Assembly: GCA_949752735.1 (NCBI GenBank)
Contig: OX457036.1
Coordinates: 15,887,433 to 15,951,432, forward strand
Length of the DNA stretch: 64,000 nucleotides
Source of the DNA: Lumbricus terrestris
Taxonomy: Eukaryota > Annelida > Clitellata > Crassiclitellata > Lumbricidae
Direction: 5' to 3'
Shown here: positions 44,685-56,248 of the stretch, piece by piece
Numbering within the stretch: position 1 is the stretch's first letter
How the letters are laid out: every line of letters begins with the position of its first letter
Notes under the pieces: generated by a model
Databases searched by the model: none
Told to the model about the DNA's origin: nothing
The model's input: the letters and a program-made list of their open reading frames with translations, nothing else
Translations under genes and position numbers: made by a program

Positions 44685-45786
44685 TAGGGTGTCTCGATAG
44701 GTCGAGAACGATTTTGAATGCAGAAAAATATATGTTATACACAATATAATGTGGAAAGTTTTATACTGGCGGATAGGTTGTTCAAATGAAAATGTTACGC
44801 AAAGAAAATTAGATCACTAGCTCAATTATTCAAATTTTAGCACCAATATCCGTGACGTCATCAAATTCGTGCCAAGTAAACGTAAATAAGCAGCATTATC
44901 ATTGACTATAGGGAATACGCCGATTAGACAATGACCAGCGTTGCCACTCTTTGGGTTTTTCACAAGATCTTGGGTTTTTCGATCCGCACGTGGGATATGG
45001 GGCTTTACTGAGACGAACTTGGGTTTTTTCCTTGGGTTTTTCTACAGAAAAATGACTTTTTTAAATTTGTGGGATTTTTTTGGCATTTTCAAAGAATTTT
45101 TTACATTTTTTTTCGAACGAGAAATTGTGAACATTTTCGGAAGATTTGCGTCGGATGACTAAAAAGAGGTCATCAGATTTTTCGGACGAAAAAATCGGGA
45201 AAGTTTCAAAACTACAAATTTTGTGGAAAATTCTGGGCATTTTCGAAAGATTTGCTGAACTTGGGTTTTCTTGGGTTTTCGCCCCTTCAACTTGTTTTCC
45301 CCCATTTTTTAGAGTGTCTTCCGACACAAATCTTCCGAAAATGTTGACAATTTCCCGTCCGAAAAAAATGTAAAAAATTCCCCGAAAATGTCCAAAAAAA
45401 CCGAAAATGTAAAAAAGCCCTTTTTCCTTAGAAAAACCCAAGGAAAAACCCAAGTTCGTCTCAATAAAACCCCATATTCCAAGTGCGGATCGAAAAACCC
45501 AAGATCTTGTGAAAAACCCAAGGAGTGGCAACGCTGGCCATTGTCTAATCGGCGTATTCCCTATAGTCAATGATAATGTTGCTTATTTACGTTTACTTGG
45601 CACGAATTTGATGACGTCACGGATATTGGTGCTAAAATTTGAATAATTGAGCTAGTGATCTAATTTTTTTGCGTAACATTTTCATTTGAACAACCTATCC
45701 GCCGGTATAAAACTTTTCACATTATGTTGTGTATAACATATATTTTTCTGCATTCAAAATCGTTCTCGACCTATCGAGACACCCTA
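44685..45786. mobile_element. Large near-perfect palindrome (1102 bp), arms about 480 bp
   Basis: The left arm begins TAGGGTGTCTCGATAGGTCG. The right arm ends in its reverse complement. By eye the arms are about 95% identical down to about 45163 and from about 45308. The central spacer is about 145 bp. TA lies on both sides (44683-44684 and 45787-45788). Inside each arm sits CAGCGTTGCCACTC, the end of another MITE family, followed by TTGGGTTTTTC repeats. A foldback or mariner-type element carrying an internal insertion in both arms would explain it. If transcribed, the RNA would form a long hairpin. Confidence 0.88.
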
Positions 45787-45864
45787 TAATTATATAGTCT
45801 ATGTCTTATTCGTGGAGTCTCACTGGAGAGTTTTGTTTATTAAACTCAAAGCTGTGATTTATTG

Positions 45865-45945
45865 CCATGCTATAGAGTCGGGGAGCGCTTCTGAGTAGTT
45901 CCATTGAAGAAGTGCTATATAAATTCTGGGATTAATTGGATTAAA
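45865..45945 (+). mobile_element. LINE/SINE 3' tail fragment
   Basis: TCGGGGAGCGCTTCTGAGTA, then AAGAAGTGCTATATAAATTC and ATTAATTGGATT. Confidence 0.6.
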
Positions 45946-46667
45946 GAATATATACATTCGTACATACACAGTTACACACATACAAACTTACAATTTAAGC
46001 AATGATATGTAAAGTAAAATTGTGTTTGGTAGGTTTCAAAATTCAAAGAGGCAAAGCAAGGTTGGATAAAGTCAAGAGAGATTTAGTGTATGTTTCGGCA
46101 ACGCAGTGCTATCTAAAGTAGGCCTAAAGTAGGCCTAAGATAGGCCTCATCCAAGTTAAGCTAAAGCAAGATGAGCCCAAGCAAATCGAATCATGGTCCA
46201 TTATACTTTTGTCCTATGGGTTGAAGAAGACGCAAGTACAAGTCACTGAGAGTATTGCGTGCATATAACTTAGGTGTCTTCGAGAATTGAACATAATATC
46301 AATGCAGCAGTAATTACAGCAGTCAGTCGTAATCATTGCATCAACTGTTCTAACGCGCATCATGGCTGCAATCTCATATAAGCTGTCTGTGCGGAATTTA
46401 AGAAGCGATCCAAAGGCAGCTTCTTCTAGTCATTGATTAGAGAGAGAATTATTCTCTCGTCATGTGCTGCACAATCCCATCAACTGATTCTCTGGTCGGC
46501 ATGATTAGACCACTGATAGACGAATAATTAGATTTTCTGACATTGCCATAATAACTTCCACCGACGCAAAGAGACGCAAACAATGTCGTCATTTCCGAGA
46601 GAACTGCAGCGTACTGTGACGTCAAATGGTATGTACCTGCTACACGGAATATAATTACTAGAATATG
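45946..46667. other. Intron 1 sequence
   Basis: Three tandem TAGGCCTA-containing units (AAAGTAGGCCTAAAGTAGGC, then CTAAGATAGGCCTC) at 46117-46148. No exon. Confidence 0.4.
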
Positions 46668-46675
46668 GGATGAAC

Positions 46676-47436
46676 CATGGGTGGAGACTTAGGGGGGGAA
46701 CAGAGGGACGGTCCCCAAAATATTTGTGGTAGTGGAGACGGAGCTGCCATATATACCCCAAAATATTTCTGAAAGATCTTATAATTATTATTATAAATTT
46801 CTAGAGTGTTATACACGGTTCATCAATTTTGCTAAGATGACTGAATAAAAAAGCATTCAGTAAGCTTACACGGGTGGCAAGTAAAAAAATTTTAGACAAT
46901 GGGATCGGGCATTTACTGAAGTCTTTAACCACGTCTTTGAGCAGTGAAATCAAAGGTAATTTTGTCAAGGTGACGGGTTAAATTGCTATAGTTACATTGT
47001 GCAAATCAAAACACATTTCGCGCAACAGGGAGGGGGACACTCTGAAGTATTACACCATGACACTATCCGCATTTAAAATCTATGCGGTTTTTTAAAACAA
47101 CAGCTTCAAATGCTACCATTACCGTCTGGAAATTCAAATAATTTAAACATTGGGCATTTATTGAAGTTTATGTCATGTCTTTCAGCACTGAAATTATGAG
47201 AATTTTTCATAATGTTACAATAACAGTGTGGAGATAAAAAGATTTGAACATTGGGGGTGCACATCCCCTCTTCAAACCCCGCCCAGTGCTCGGTGCTTCG
47301 CGACTCCGCGCACGTCCTTCCCCCGCTCATTACTCCACCCCCATTTTGATTAAGCCAAGCTGATTTGCAAAATGTAACTATAGCAATTTAACCGCCACCT
47401 TGACAAAATTACCCAGTATGTCAGTCTCTGCCCATG
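46676..47436. mobile_element. MITE with CATGGGTGGAGAC ends (761 bp) and internal inverted repeat
   Basis: Ends CATGGGTGGAGACTTAG and CAGTCTCTGCCCATG; flanks GGATGAAC and GGTTGAAC (7 of 8). Inside, GGTAATTTTGTCAAGGTGAC at 46953 pairs with its reverse complement at 47364-47412 over about 48 bp (TTAAATTGCTATAGTTACAT). Confidence 0.75.
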
Positions 47437-47947
47437 GGTTGAACGTATAATAATGTACAATTTATTTACGTGTGCGTGCATGCGTGTGGGCGTATGTGTG
47501 TAGGTGTGTTGTGTGTGTTTAAAAAAACGGAAGCTAACGAAATCAACGTAATATGAAATAATTTGTTTTCAGCGCTGACGTCGACTGTCTATTCTTAGGT
47601 CTGATGTTTATGCTTCATGCGTTCGTTGCTGCGTACCAAGTCAATAGATTGGTCGAAGAAGACAATTAGGGCAATTAGGACAACTATGGCTACATTATGA
47701 GACATCTAAGATCCTTTGGATAGAAACTTATGCACGGAGGAAGCGCGTGAAGAAGATAAATGTTTTGTTACCAAAAAACGGCGATAGAAAAATAATCAGT
47801 TGCAGACACGCCGAAACCAAACAATGGATTTGCAACTATAGCATTGACAGATGGCAGCGTGTACAACTGTACATGTAGGCCTACTGACATTCATAACCTC
47901 GTGTGAAAGTTTTCAACTAGTAAACGAAGTTTCTGTCGTGTCGGACC
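47437..47947. other. Intron 1 sequence, nothing recognised
   Basis: Short (GT)n run at 47470-47520. No exon or element end seen. Confidence 0.4.
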
Positions 47948-48186
47948 CAGGGTCGGATAATCGGGTTAAGGCATGTTCAACGTGTTCGGCCGAAAATTTG
48001 CGACATTTTTTAGATTTTTACTAAATTTCAACCAAACGACTAGAAAAGGTATCAACTTTTTGGGAGGGAAATAATCGGTATATTCTACAAAAGTTTCGAC
48101 CAAACGACTAAAAAGGTCGTTAGAATTTTCGGCGATCCGCAAAAAATTTCCCGAATAGGGACCCCACATTTCTTAATCCGGCCGTG
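47948..48186. mobile_element. hAT-like MITE, CAGGGTCGGAT/ATCCGGCCGTG ends (239 bp)
   Basis: Imperfect inverted ends, each followed by TTAAG-like sequence. Flanks GTCGGACC and GTCGGCTC match 6 of 8. Contains two copies of CCAAACGACTARAAAGGT, the motif shared with other MITE families. Confidence 0.6.
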
Positions 48187-49104
48187 GTCGGCTCTAAACT
48201 GTGGAAACCTCTTCCGGCAAACGATCTCAGAGTCTGTACTGGCCTCCAAAGCTCAACTAAAAACTCAGTTTTCCTGATTAGCCTACTCGTCTCCACGTGC
48301 TGCTAGATTAGCCTACAAGTTTTCTGCGATGTCCCTCTTCGCGTTAGACAGGGCATCAACCTGGATCTTGTCGCATATAATATAGTCTACATTGACTTAT
48401 TTTAGCAGCAACCATTTTCTGATGACGTTGGTGTTTTACATTGACACTCCAGACGTTCATGTTATATTCGTAGAAATGTAGGCCTACTTAGGCCTACAGA
48501 TTGACATCTTAATAGGAATTTTATATATGCATATTAATTTTATTAATAGTTTATATATATATAAACTAGATTAGACTGTTATAGAGTAGATCCTGCCATG
48601 ATTGGACATTATTTTGTATATACAGAACATCATATAGCTGTATATAATTGATGTCGCGCACTTATTATACCTGTGTCTCTATAAAAGTTGAGGTTGACCA
48701 ACACTCGGGGAGAAGGGGCAGAGGGACAAATAACCTGGCCACTTTTAGGGACCCAGGCTGGGCAATTTTATTTGCGATTTTTTTACAAAGTACAACCGTG
48801 AATTCAGAACTTTTCCTCAAAATTCTACTATCCCTATCCATGGTGGTTGTGAACCATAGTATATATCTCACTCGATTCGCAAAAATTGGAACTGGGGGTT
48901 ATTGTGGTGTGACAATGAGAGCTGAACTTTAAGTATAGTATGTCTGATATTTTCCCGGGCCAACTTTACCAGAAAAATAGACTTGACCGAAATTTAGGGA
49001 GGGGCATTTGCCCCCCCCCCCGGATCCCGCCTCCTACGCCCATCTTTACTAGAGAAGGAAAAAATGCTCCTCAGGACGTGATTGGCATTATTTTAGCATT
49101 AGGC
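48187..49104. other. Intron 1 sequence, possible further MITE remnants
   Basis: AT-rich, with a C homopolymer at 49011-49021. GATGGGCGTAGGAGGCGGGA on the minus strand near 49040 resembles a MITE end, but I find no partner end. Confidence 0.35.
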
Positions 49105-49112
49105 TATAGGTC

Positions 49113-49290
49113 CAGTGCTTAAAGTGTGGAAAAATTGGTGGCTGGACGCCCCTTACCATTCCAAAAGAAGTGCCTGGACGCTCCTCAACTTTTTAGGCTG
49201 TGCTGGTTAATAAGTGTCAGGACGGCGTTCAGATTTTAAAATAAGTGCATGGACGCCGTCCATGACCGTCCAGCCACACTTTAAGCCCTG
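49113..49290 (+). mobile_element. hAT-like MITE, CAGTGCTTAAAGTGTGG family (178 bp)
   Basis: Inverted ends CAGTGCTTAAAGTGTGG and CCACACTTTAAGCCCTG. Perfect 8-bp duplication TATAGGTC (49105-49112 and 49291-49298). Internal GGACGCC units. A truncated relative lies at 34567-34705. Confidence 0.92.
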
Positions 49291-49474
49291 TATAGGTCTA
49301 CTTGTGAACGTTTCTTCTTTGTGACTGTATAGTGTTAAGCCTATTACTAATAATCAAATTAGCCTTGCAGCGAGTACCGACTGAAGTTATCATGCAAGCT
49401 ATGACGCGTATACCTATTTTTTACATTGCGGTTTATTATATTTCTCAGATTATTATTTAACATTGCACGCATTG

Positions 49475-49909
49475 TTACAGCAAAGTAATGTCTATTCGCT
49501 GCTCAGCTTTCCTGAATTTATCGATTGAGAATATTGTTGTCCACCGTTTCTCGTTCAAACGTCCGCTGGGCCATTCGGTTATTTCCTGGAAGAGTCCCTG
49601 GACCAAGATACACATCAGCAATACATCACACCGCATGTTATGTGAGTGCTTCAAGGTTATCTGTTTGAAGACTGTTTGGGGACATCTATAAACGAAACGA
49701 TTTGACCAAGCTGTTCTCTTTTTTTTGTGAATATTGGGTTTGGAACTGACTGCGTGAAGCCCCCTCCTCTTCAGATTATTGTTGAGATGGTTCATGAAAC
49801 GAATGGTGACAAATAAAACGAATGTAGGCCTATTTATAAAGTAATTAAGTAGGCCTGTACTGAACGATGAATGCACGGACGAATGAATGAACGAAAGAAG
49901 AAAAATCAA
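49475..49909 (-). CDS. Unrecognised 144-codon open frame (doubtful)
   Basis: The longest non-repetitive minus-strand frame of the right half. The second half has balanced composition (ILVQGLFQEITEWPSG, FSIDKFRKAEQRIDITLL). I recognise no domain. It lies within the putative intron 1 of the receptor, and no splice site fitting phase 1 is obvious. It may be a remnant of a mobile-element gene or chance. Confidence 0.2.
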   Translation of the reverse strand: MIFLLSFIHSSVHSSFSTGLLNYFINRPTFVLFVTIRFMNHLNNNLKRRGLHAVSSKPNIHKKKRTAWSNRFVYRCPQTVFKQITLKHSHNMRCDVLLMCILVQGLFQEITEWPSGRLNEKRWTTIFSIDKFRKAEQRIDITLL

Positions 49910-50239
49910 CTAATTGCAAAATCGATAAAACAAAGCAATGAATGAATCAATATATGAATAAAAATCAATTAGTAAACGATGTACCAATAAATCAGCGAAG
50001 CAACGAATAATTCTTTCAAGTCGGCTAAAAGCGTGCAATATTATCGATAACGTATAAAATAGGAATGCTATTAAGACACATAATTATAGGCCAACTTGAC
50101 ACAATCGGCATCGGCGATCCAAGCGAATAATAATTCTATAAAGCTTGTCTATACGGTTATGTCTATATGAAAATGTAGCGTTGGTTTTATAGTTATGAAA
50201 TTCTCACAGCGAAAATCTGTCATAAGCAAAGCAATCATT

Positions 50240-50804
50240 TTATGCACTTCGTGTCCTTGTGTCGCATGGTTTGACTGGCAGCCGACTACATGATGTTGTA
50301 CGTTCCACCACAGTCGCGCGTATGCTTTATTCTTCGCCAGCATGGTGGGGTTTTGCAAATGAGGGTCAGAGGAGTCGTCTGTCCGCTATTATTAGAAAGT
50401 TGATAAGACAGGGTTTTTTGCCCTCTAACACCCCTACTTTTGACATGTTATGTTCCAAGGCAGATGTATCCCTTTTTTCTTCTATACTCTGTGACCCCGG
50501 GCATGTCCTCCATTATCTTCTTCCACCTGAACGTGTAACTGGTTACTCCCTTAGGCCCCGATCACACAATCTTGAAATACCACGTTGTGATTCGTTGATT
50601 GCAAAGGGATTTATCACCAGAATGTTATATAGTTAACTTGATTGATGATGATAGTTTAGTAATTATATTATATTTAACTTTTGATTTTAATTTGCACGTT
50701 TTTATTACCTATTATTACTTCTATGTTTTATAATGATGTTCTGTGTCCCATTGTGCGTTTGCAAGTGGAGTAATAAAGAAAATACTTACTTACTTACTTA
50801 CTTA
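50240..50804 (+). mobile_element. 5'-truncated non-LTR retrotransposon, 3' end, (ACTT)n tail, copy 2
   Basis: Frame 50259-50636 reads HGLTGSRLHDVVRSTTVARM, LYSSPAWWGFANEGQRSRL, RQGFLPSNTPTFDMLC, LFSSILCDPGHVLHYLLPPE and FITRMLYS. This is the C-terminal end of a marine-invertebrate LINE ORF2, downstream of the RT core. The 3' UTR is shared with 1588-1925 and ends in ACTTACTTACTT. The frame is still open, so the insertion is relatively young. Confidence 0.85.
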
Positions 50805-51300
50805 TAAAGGATATTATCAACTCGAAGCATGCATGTGGACAAAAGTCACGATGAGATCTTATCCAGGACTTCTTCTGTTTCTGTCCGTTCTCTTAAGACT
50901 TTTCTTTTCCGAGTGCTCTTTCGCAATGAGAGCGGCTAAGGTCAGTTTGCATTGTGAGAGGTGCGTTATATGTTCGCAAATGTAATAGTGCAGCATTGAG
51001 ATATATTATGGACTTTGTTGAGTGTCTTTGATCTGTTGGCCGCATTTATAGCCATGCGCGATGTCGAGTCTAGACTATAATATTGGGCACAATAATTCTC
51101 CTTTGATCATTAAATTTGAGTCTGTTGTGCTGCTGTTTATTATTATTATGTCTGTTCGGGATTTCTAGCATTTAGCTCAGCACTGAATAAAAATCGCATT
51201 GTCTGCTGAGTGAGTCGCTAAAGTAGAAAAAATCAATTTTTTATTGTCGGCAAAAGCATTGCGTCTATAGGCCTATAGTTGAAGGTGGTATACAAGTAAG
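50805..51300. other. Spacer with possible LINE C-terminal remnant
   Basis: 50870-50935 reads SSVSVRSLKTFLFRVLFRNE, an LKTFLF-type LINE C-terminus, in one frame. The overlapping frame looks like a signal peptide, which I reject. TATACAAGTAAGCTTG occurs twice at 51290-51325. Confidence 0.4.
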
Positions 51301-51589
51301 CTTGGCGGTATACAAGTAAGCTTGCCGTATCGAGACTTTCGCTCTCGTTGTATGTCTCTGTCTGTGTATGCCTATGTCTCTATCTGTCTGTCTTTGTCTG
51401 TCTACTTTCTGCTCCGTCTGTCACTGTGTCTCCATCTCTGTCTAACTGCGCATGTTTATGTGCATCATGATTTAATATCCGAACACATACCAGCGTGCAT
51501 GACTTGTCTATACATGTATGCGCACGGGAACATGCATGTATAGTTGTATACTTGTATACAACCTAACCTGAATTTGTGAGCATGCACAT

Positions 51590-51745
51590 GTGTGCATGTG
51601 CGTGATGTGTGTACCTGCGTGTATAATTATGTGTGCATGTGCATGCATATATGTGTATGTGTATATGTATGTATGTAATGTGTTTGACCGTGTGTATATG
51701 GTTCTGTGTGTGTGTGTGTGTGTGCACGTGTTTGTGTATGTGCGT
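51590..51745. repeat. (TG)n/(TGCA)n-rich stretch
   Basis: GTGTGTGTGTGTGTG core at 51706-51724 within TGCATGTG-rich DNA. Confidence 0.85.
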
Positions 51746-51823
51746 GTATGGTTTACACGTCATATTTTTGCCAGCGTCCGATACGCCACGACAAATAATT
51801 GTCCAGAAATTCCAAGCGTTTAC

Positions 51824-51890
51824 CTGTAGGCTGAAGACGAAGATGGTTCAACCATATGACGACTGTCCAACTTAAACACGTTCTCATCAT
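51824..51890 (-). CDS. SUEL-CUB-sushi receptor, exon 1 (tentative): signal peptide
   Basis: ATG at 51890 (a second ATG at 51887) opens MMRTCLSWTVVIWLNHLRLQ, then PT. It is followed by CTACAG|GTAAAC, a good donor in phase 1 that fits the phase 1 acceptor of exon 2. The joined codon is Gly and the mature protein would begin near GSLEYC. The peptide has a short basic start and a hydrophobic core (CLSWTVVIWL) like a signal peptide, but the stretch after it is less typical. Intron 1 would be 10.7 kb. Another first exon is possible, so I hold this less firmly than exons 2-6. Confidence 0.5.
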
Positions 51891-52198
51891 TATGCCTCAC
51901 TCGGAATCGTCTGCTTAGCGACGTCTAGACGATCAAACGCTTCCCGTCTTCGACGCCGAGTTTCCGGTTTCTGACGAACTTCCTGTTTCGGTCGCGACAG
52001 TAACGAGGACAGAGCAGCAGACTATGGTTAATCGGTAGATGTAGCAGTCATGACGTCACTGGCACTCTGCGGCATCGTCTAGTTAATAAATATTCAAGTT
52101 CGTTACCAGTTTAAAAAGAAAAAACTTCTCTAACGCAGGAAAATAATGGTAAACTCAAATAATGTTGTGATTTTTTAAAATACTTGTATGATGACTTT

Positions 52199-52385
52199 TC
52201 AGGAACTTGGTTCTGTCGTTCCAGAAGAGGTGGTGGGACAACATGTGTGAATGGACGGGATTATCAACAGAGCAATTGTTGAGAGCAACCGAAGACAGGA
52301 GAGGATGGAGAAGAACTGTCCAAAATGCGACCAAACCCTCGTGTCGAGGATGGTTGAAGGCAAGGCAAGGCAAGGCAAGGCAAGG
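52199..52385 (+). mobile_element. LINE 3' end with (AGGCA)n tail
   Basis: Encodes KRWWDNMCEWTGLSTEQLLR, then ATEDRRGWRR, then NATKPSCRGWLKARQGK. This is the characteristic C-terminus of a widespread invertebrate LINE whose 3' tail is the AGGCA pentamer (here four AAGGC units at 52360-52385). Mostly in one frame and therefore fairly recent. Confidence 0.8.
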
Positions 52386-53150
52386 TTCTGTCGTTGCAAA
52401 TACTGTTGGCTAAAACGTAGCTCTATTAACAGGAGGACACACTGTTAACTAGGCTACTTTAATGCATTGCTGCTGATACATGGTAAACGTTGGCCAATAT
52501 TGTGCAGTTTTTTTTACATAGAAGTACAAAAACCTTCTCAATGTTGCTTCAAACTTGACTTTGCTACGCATGCCAACGTTGTGTGTAAGTATGCACACAA
52601 AGCCAATAACCTACTACGTTTTTCGATAATGATGGAGAATGGACAAGCTAGTTTCGTCGCTTGGAGTGAACACTTCAACTTCATTTGTATCGCTGAGTTT
52701 GCGACGATGTGAACGTTTGCGAACTAATAATAATCCACTCGTCGTAACGAACGAAGACCAATTCAATCAAAGACAATTAATATAAACTGCAGTTTCTGCC
52801 ATGTAACTTTTTACATTGGGTGGGTGGGTGACAGTGACGCAAGTTCCAATCTCCTATGAAGCAGCGGCAGCGTGTGTGGTATACCTTGAGCAAGGAAAGG
52901 ATTGGAGATGGTAGGCGTATCATTTATTACTCAAGTTGATACTTTCTTTGCGGTGGTCTTTCATTATGTTGACTCATCCAATCGACTCTGCGCAGCAGCG
53001 CACTTGAGCGACTCTTGAACGACTCTGCGTCAAGTACAGTCCCATTGATGAATAGATACTTAGTCTATCCATGTACAGTATATACACTCATTTATACATG
53101 TTGAGACATATGCATGCATTCATGCATACATGCATGTACATAAATAAATA
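52386..53150. other. Intergenic, nothing recognised
   Basis: The 81-codon plus frame at 52467-52712 has no domain. A (GGGT)n run lies at 52818-52832. Confidence 0.4.
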
Positions 53151-53164
53151 CATTCATGCAGACA

Positions 53165-53680
53165 TACAAACAAACATACATACATACATAGGCCTACATA
53201 AATACATGCATACAGACATAGACCTACATACATATATACATACACACACATACATACATACATACATACATACATACATACATACATACATACATACATA
53301 CATACATACATACATACATACATACATACATACATACATACATACATACATACATACATACATACATACATGCATGCATACATACATACATACATACATA
53401 CATACATACATAAATACATACATACATACATACATACATACATACATACATACATACATACATACATACATACATACATAAATACATACATACATACATA
53501 CATACATACATACATACATACATACATACATACATACATACATACATACATACATGCATGCATACATACATACATACATACATACATACATACATACATA
53601 AATACATACATACATACATACATACATACATACATACATACATACATACATACATACATACATACATACATACATAGATA
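53165..53680. repeat. (CATA)n tetranucleotide array, about 0.5 kb
   Basis: Nearly pure ACAT repeats. ATGCATGCATA occurs at about 53368 and 53551, and ATAAATACAT at about 53410, 53478 and 53598. These variant units suggest the array grew partly by duplication of blocks of 110-190 bp. All frames are open on both strands and none is a gene. Confidence 0.97.
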
Positions 53681-53759
53681 CACAGTGTTACATATCCACA
53701 CACACATACAATCATACATACATAAAATACACTTCCACATTCATGTTGCATGAAGGATC

Positions 53760-54394
53760 AGACTCCACGTTTCTTTACTCTCCTACGAACTAACATCCGG
53801 GGTCTCTTCTCTAATCTTCTTGGCAATATTATTGTAAATCGCTTGTACTCTGACAGCAAATAAATGTCGTGACTGGAAATAATAAATTTACAAGGGAAGT
53901 TCACGACAAACATCGTTTATTAGGCCTATACAAGTCCGGTTTCACATCATTATTGACCTGTCTATATGACACGTCTCGTCCCACAGTGGCGGTAGTGGAC
54001 CTTAGAAAGTGAGGTGGTTATAGCAGACTTGCGATGTATTTTGACATTCTTAACACGCTTTCCTCGACCATTATCCCATTCCCGAATGAAAACTCATCGG
54101 AATTGAATAGATTTCGTGTGTCATAGTTTTTCAGCTTCCAACCCAACTCACTGTGGCAACGCCACTGAACAGTTCCTTTGCTCACACAGCTAATATATAA
54201 TTTATACGCAGCTCTTAGTTGCGTACACACATTCCTACGAATCTTCGTCTTCTCACCATAGTCCGTCCTTCTCCAGTGTCTCCACTCTATCAGTTGCTCA
54301 AGATTTCTCTCTTCTGCCTGGATTGGATCGAGAGAGCCGCTGAATTGAGTTCTTGGAGAGGTGTGGTAGAAATTCCATTTCATTGATTGTTGGT
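53760..54394. other. Intergenic, nothing firm
   Basis: CAGTGGCGGTAGTGG at 53982 and CAACGCCACTG near 54153 look like hAT-type ends, but no matching target duplication is present. The minus frame 54018-54572 overlaps the LINE end and is not a credible gene. Confidence 0.4.
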
Positions 54395-54572
54395 TAGCAT
54401 TGACATCTGGAATGGCCTCCCTGCGGCTATCCGTTCGCTTCCCCGTGACTCTGGTGGCTCTTTCTACCGTCTTCTTAAGACCTTTCTCTTTGACCAGGCC
54501 TGGGTTGGGAGCGCCTCTGAGTAGAGATCTTGAAGGGGCGCTATATAAATTTATGTGATTGATTGATTCCAT
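54395..54572 (+). mobile_element. LINE 3' end, GGCGCTATATAAAT tail and (GATT)n
   Basis: Reads DIWNGLPAAIRSLPRDSGGS, then FYRLLKTFLFDQAWVGSASE and a stop. The tail begins TGGGAGCGCCTCTGAGTAGA, continues TCTTGAAGGGGCGCTATATA and ends with GATTGATTGATT. The coding end overlaps the conserved tail, which shows that the tail belongs to a CR1/L2-like LINE. Confidence 0.8.
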
Positions 54573-56240
54573 AACATTTAACTAAAATTCTAACATGCAA
54601 ATGAAGCTGAAATGCAGGATTGTAAATAAAGTCTGAACGGTGCAGTCAGCAAAATTAATTGAATAATTAAACCGTGCTTGGCGAATTATTAAAGGTGTTC
54701 TTAAAAAGAGAAAGCAATTATCAAGGTGGGAATAGACATCTAAACAATAATTATTGCATTACGCGTCTCGTAACGACAAAACACTGCTTAGTTATTCATA
54801 AGCCACAAGAGTAATTTTTAAAATAAGTTTAAATTGAAAGGGCCTATTATAATAACTGGAAGGTCTTTTGGAAGTAGCCTACATTCCATGATGCCATAGC
54901 GTTTCCGATATCGAGGAAAATGGATTAAGTGCCTAAAATCATCTTGTAGGAACAATTTACACCATCCTTACCCATGTAACACCGTCCTCAACTCCTAAGA
55001 TGACTTTATCTTATGGATCGATAGATCCAAAGTTTAACGACAGTTTGCAACATCATAAGCCGTTGCCATCGAAAAAACCATCGAAAAAATTAGTTTGACT
55101 TATTACAGCTCTCGACGTTCTCTCTTCTTAAGCACGCCACTGACAGAAATAACTTTAGAAGAAATAATTATGTCAATCATTTGAAAAATTGTAGTCTAGT
55201 AAATTTAGGAGTGGACGGCGAAGAGATGTGAGATAACGTAATTAATAGTTAATAGTTAATTCTTAGTTAATAATTAATTAATAGTTAGTAGTTAATTCTT
55301 TAGCGACGAGAGAGTACTAAAAGTGACTGGGAAACCGACACAGCTTGTCACAGGAATAGTTTCTGAATGGCCGTTAATTACAGACGAATAGCTGACAGGA
55401 TGCCTACTTAATTGATGTGGCTGTGGAAAACGATGGACTGAATTTCAGAGAAACTCTCGAAGCAATAACCATCTTCAGCAGAGGATTTCCTGGTAAATAA
55501 TCAACGAAGAAGACAATAAAAAGGTCTGCAGCCGCATTGTACTAACCTCGTGGTTTTCTATTCATCTATTCAACCTTGGCAGCGATTTTCACCTGCGCAG
55601 ACTGACGTCACATCCAATTGACATCGCATAACCGCCGCAGCTGATAAACGCTGATTCTCAAATGTGGAGTCCTGTCGTTTAGCGAACTCTTTTCTTCGCG
55701 TAAGATGGCGTACGAATAAACCTACTTAAAAGTTAAAGCTATTGTTTTGCTGAAACGTCTGTTATTGAGTCAAAATATCGGCAACACGTTGAATTGTTGC
55801 AATCATGGTTTACAGTGGATGTAGGATTCGACATTGCATTTATGTGTGCTTTTGTATATTTGGCATATCGACACAATCATGGTGGTTGTCGGATATGGTG
55901 TAGGTTAGTAACTGTTGTCTTCGCGGCTGTTTATGAAATGACAGCACAGACTTATCGCCTTTATTTCGCACGTTCTAGATTCATCTACTTCAAAAGAAGC
56001 ATTTTCTGTTTCACGGATTAACTTGGAGACTTTTCATTTAGCAGACGAATGACTCTGCTTCCAGTGTTGCAGGGATCTGGCTATTTGGTAATTGTCGCCC
56101 TCTCGTCGCTTTACAACAGCTTACCGTTTCGAACGATCTCGTTTTTGAAGAGCAGCTACGTTAGAGAGTCAGGCTCAGATATATTGTTTCCAAACAAGTC
56201 TTTACACTATAGAAAGTACCTTTTTTAGTAGTTCGGACTC
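54573..56240. other. Intergenic, nothing firm
   Basis: AT-rich, with TTAATAGTTAATTC tandem units at 55240-55302. The 75-codon frame at 55794-56021 is unrecognised. Confidence 0.4.
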
Positions 56241-56248
56241 GTTTGAAG

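Noticed and set aside
50850..50940. Plus-strand signal-peptide-like frame MRSYPGLLLFLSVLLRLFFS with a GTCAGT donor
   Set aside because: Another frame of the same bases reads RSLKTFLFRVLFRNE, a LINE C-terminal motif, and it directly follows a LINE tail. The hydrophobic reading is probably a shadow.
53071..53753. Tyr/Met/Cys/Val frames on both strands
   Set aside because: Pure CATA tetranucleotide repeat.
53982..54165. hAT-like MITE with CAGTGGCGGTAG / CAACGCCACTG ends
   Set aside because: Inverted match is short and flanking octamers do not agree.
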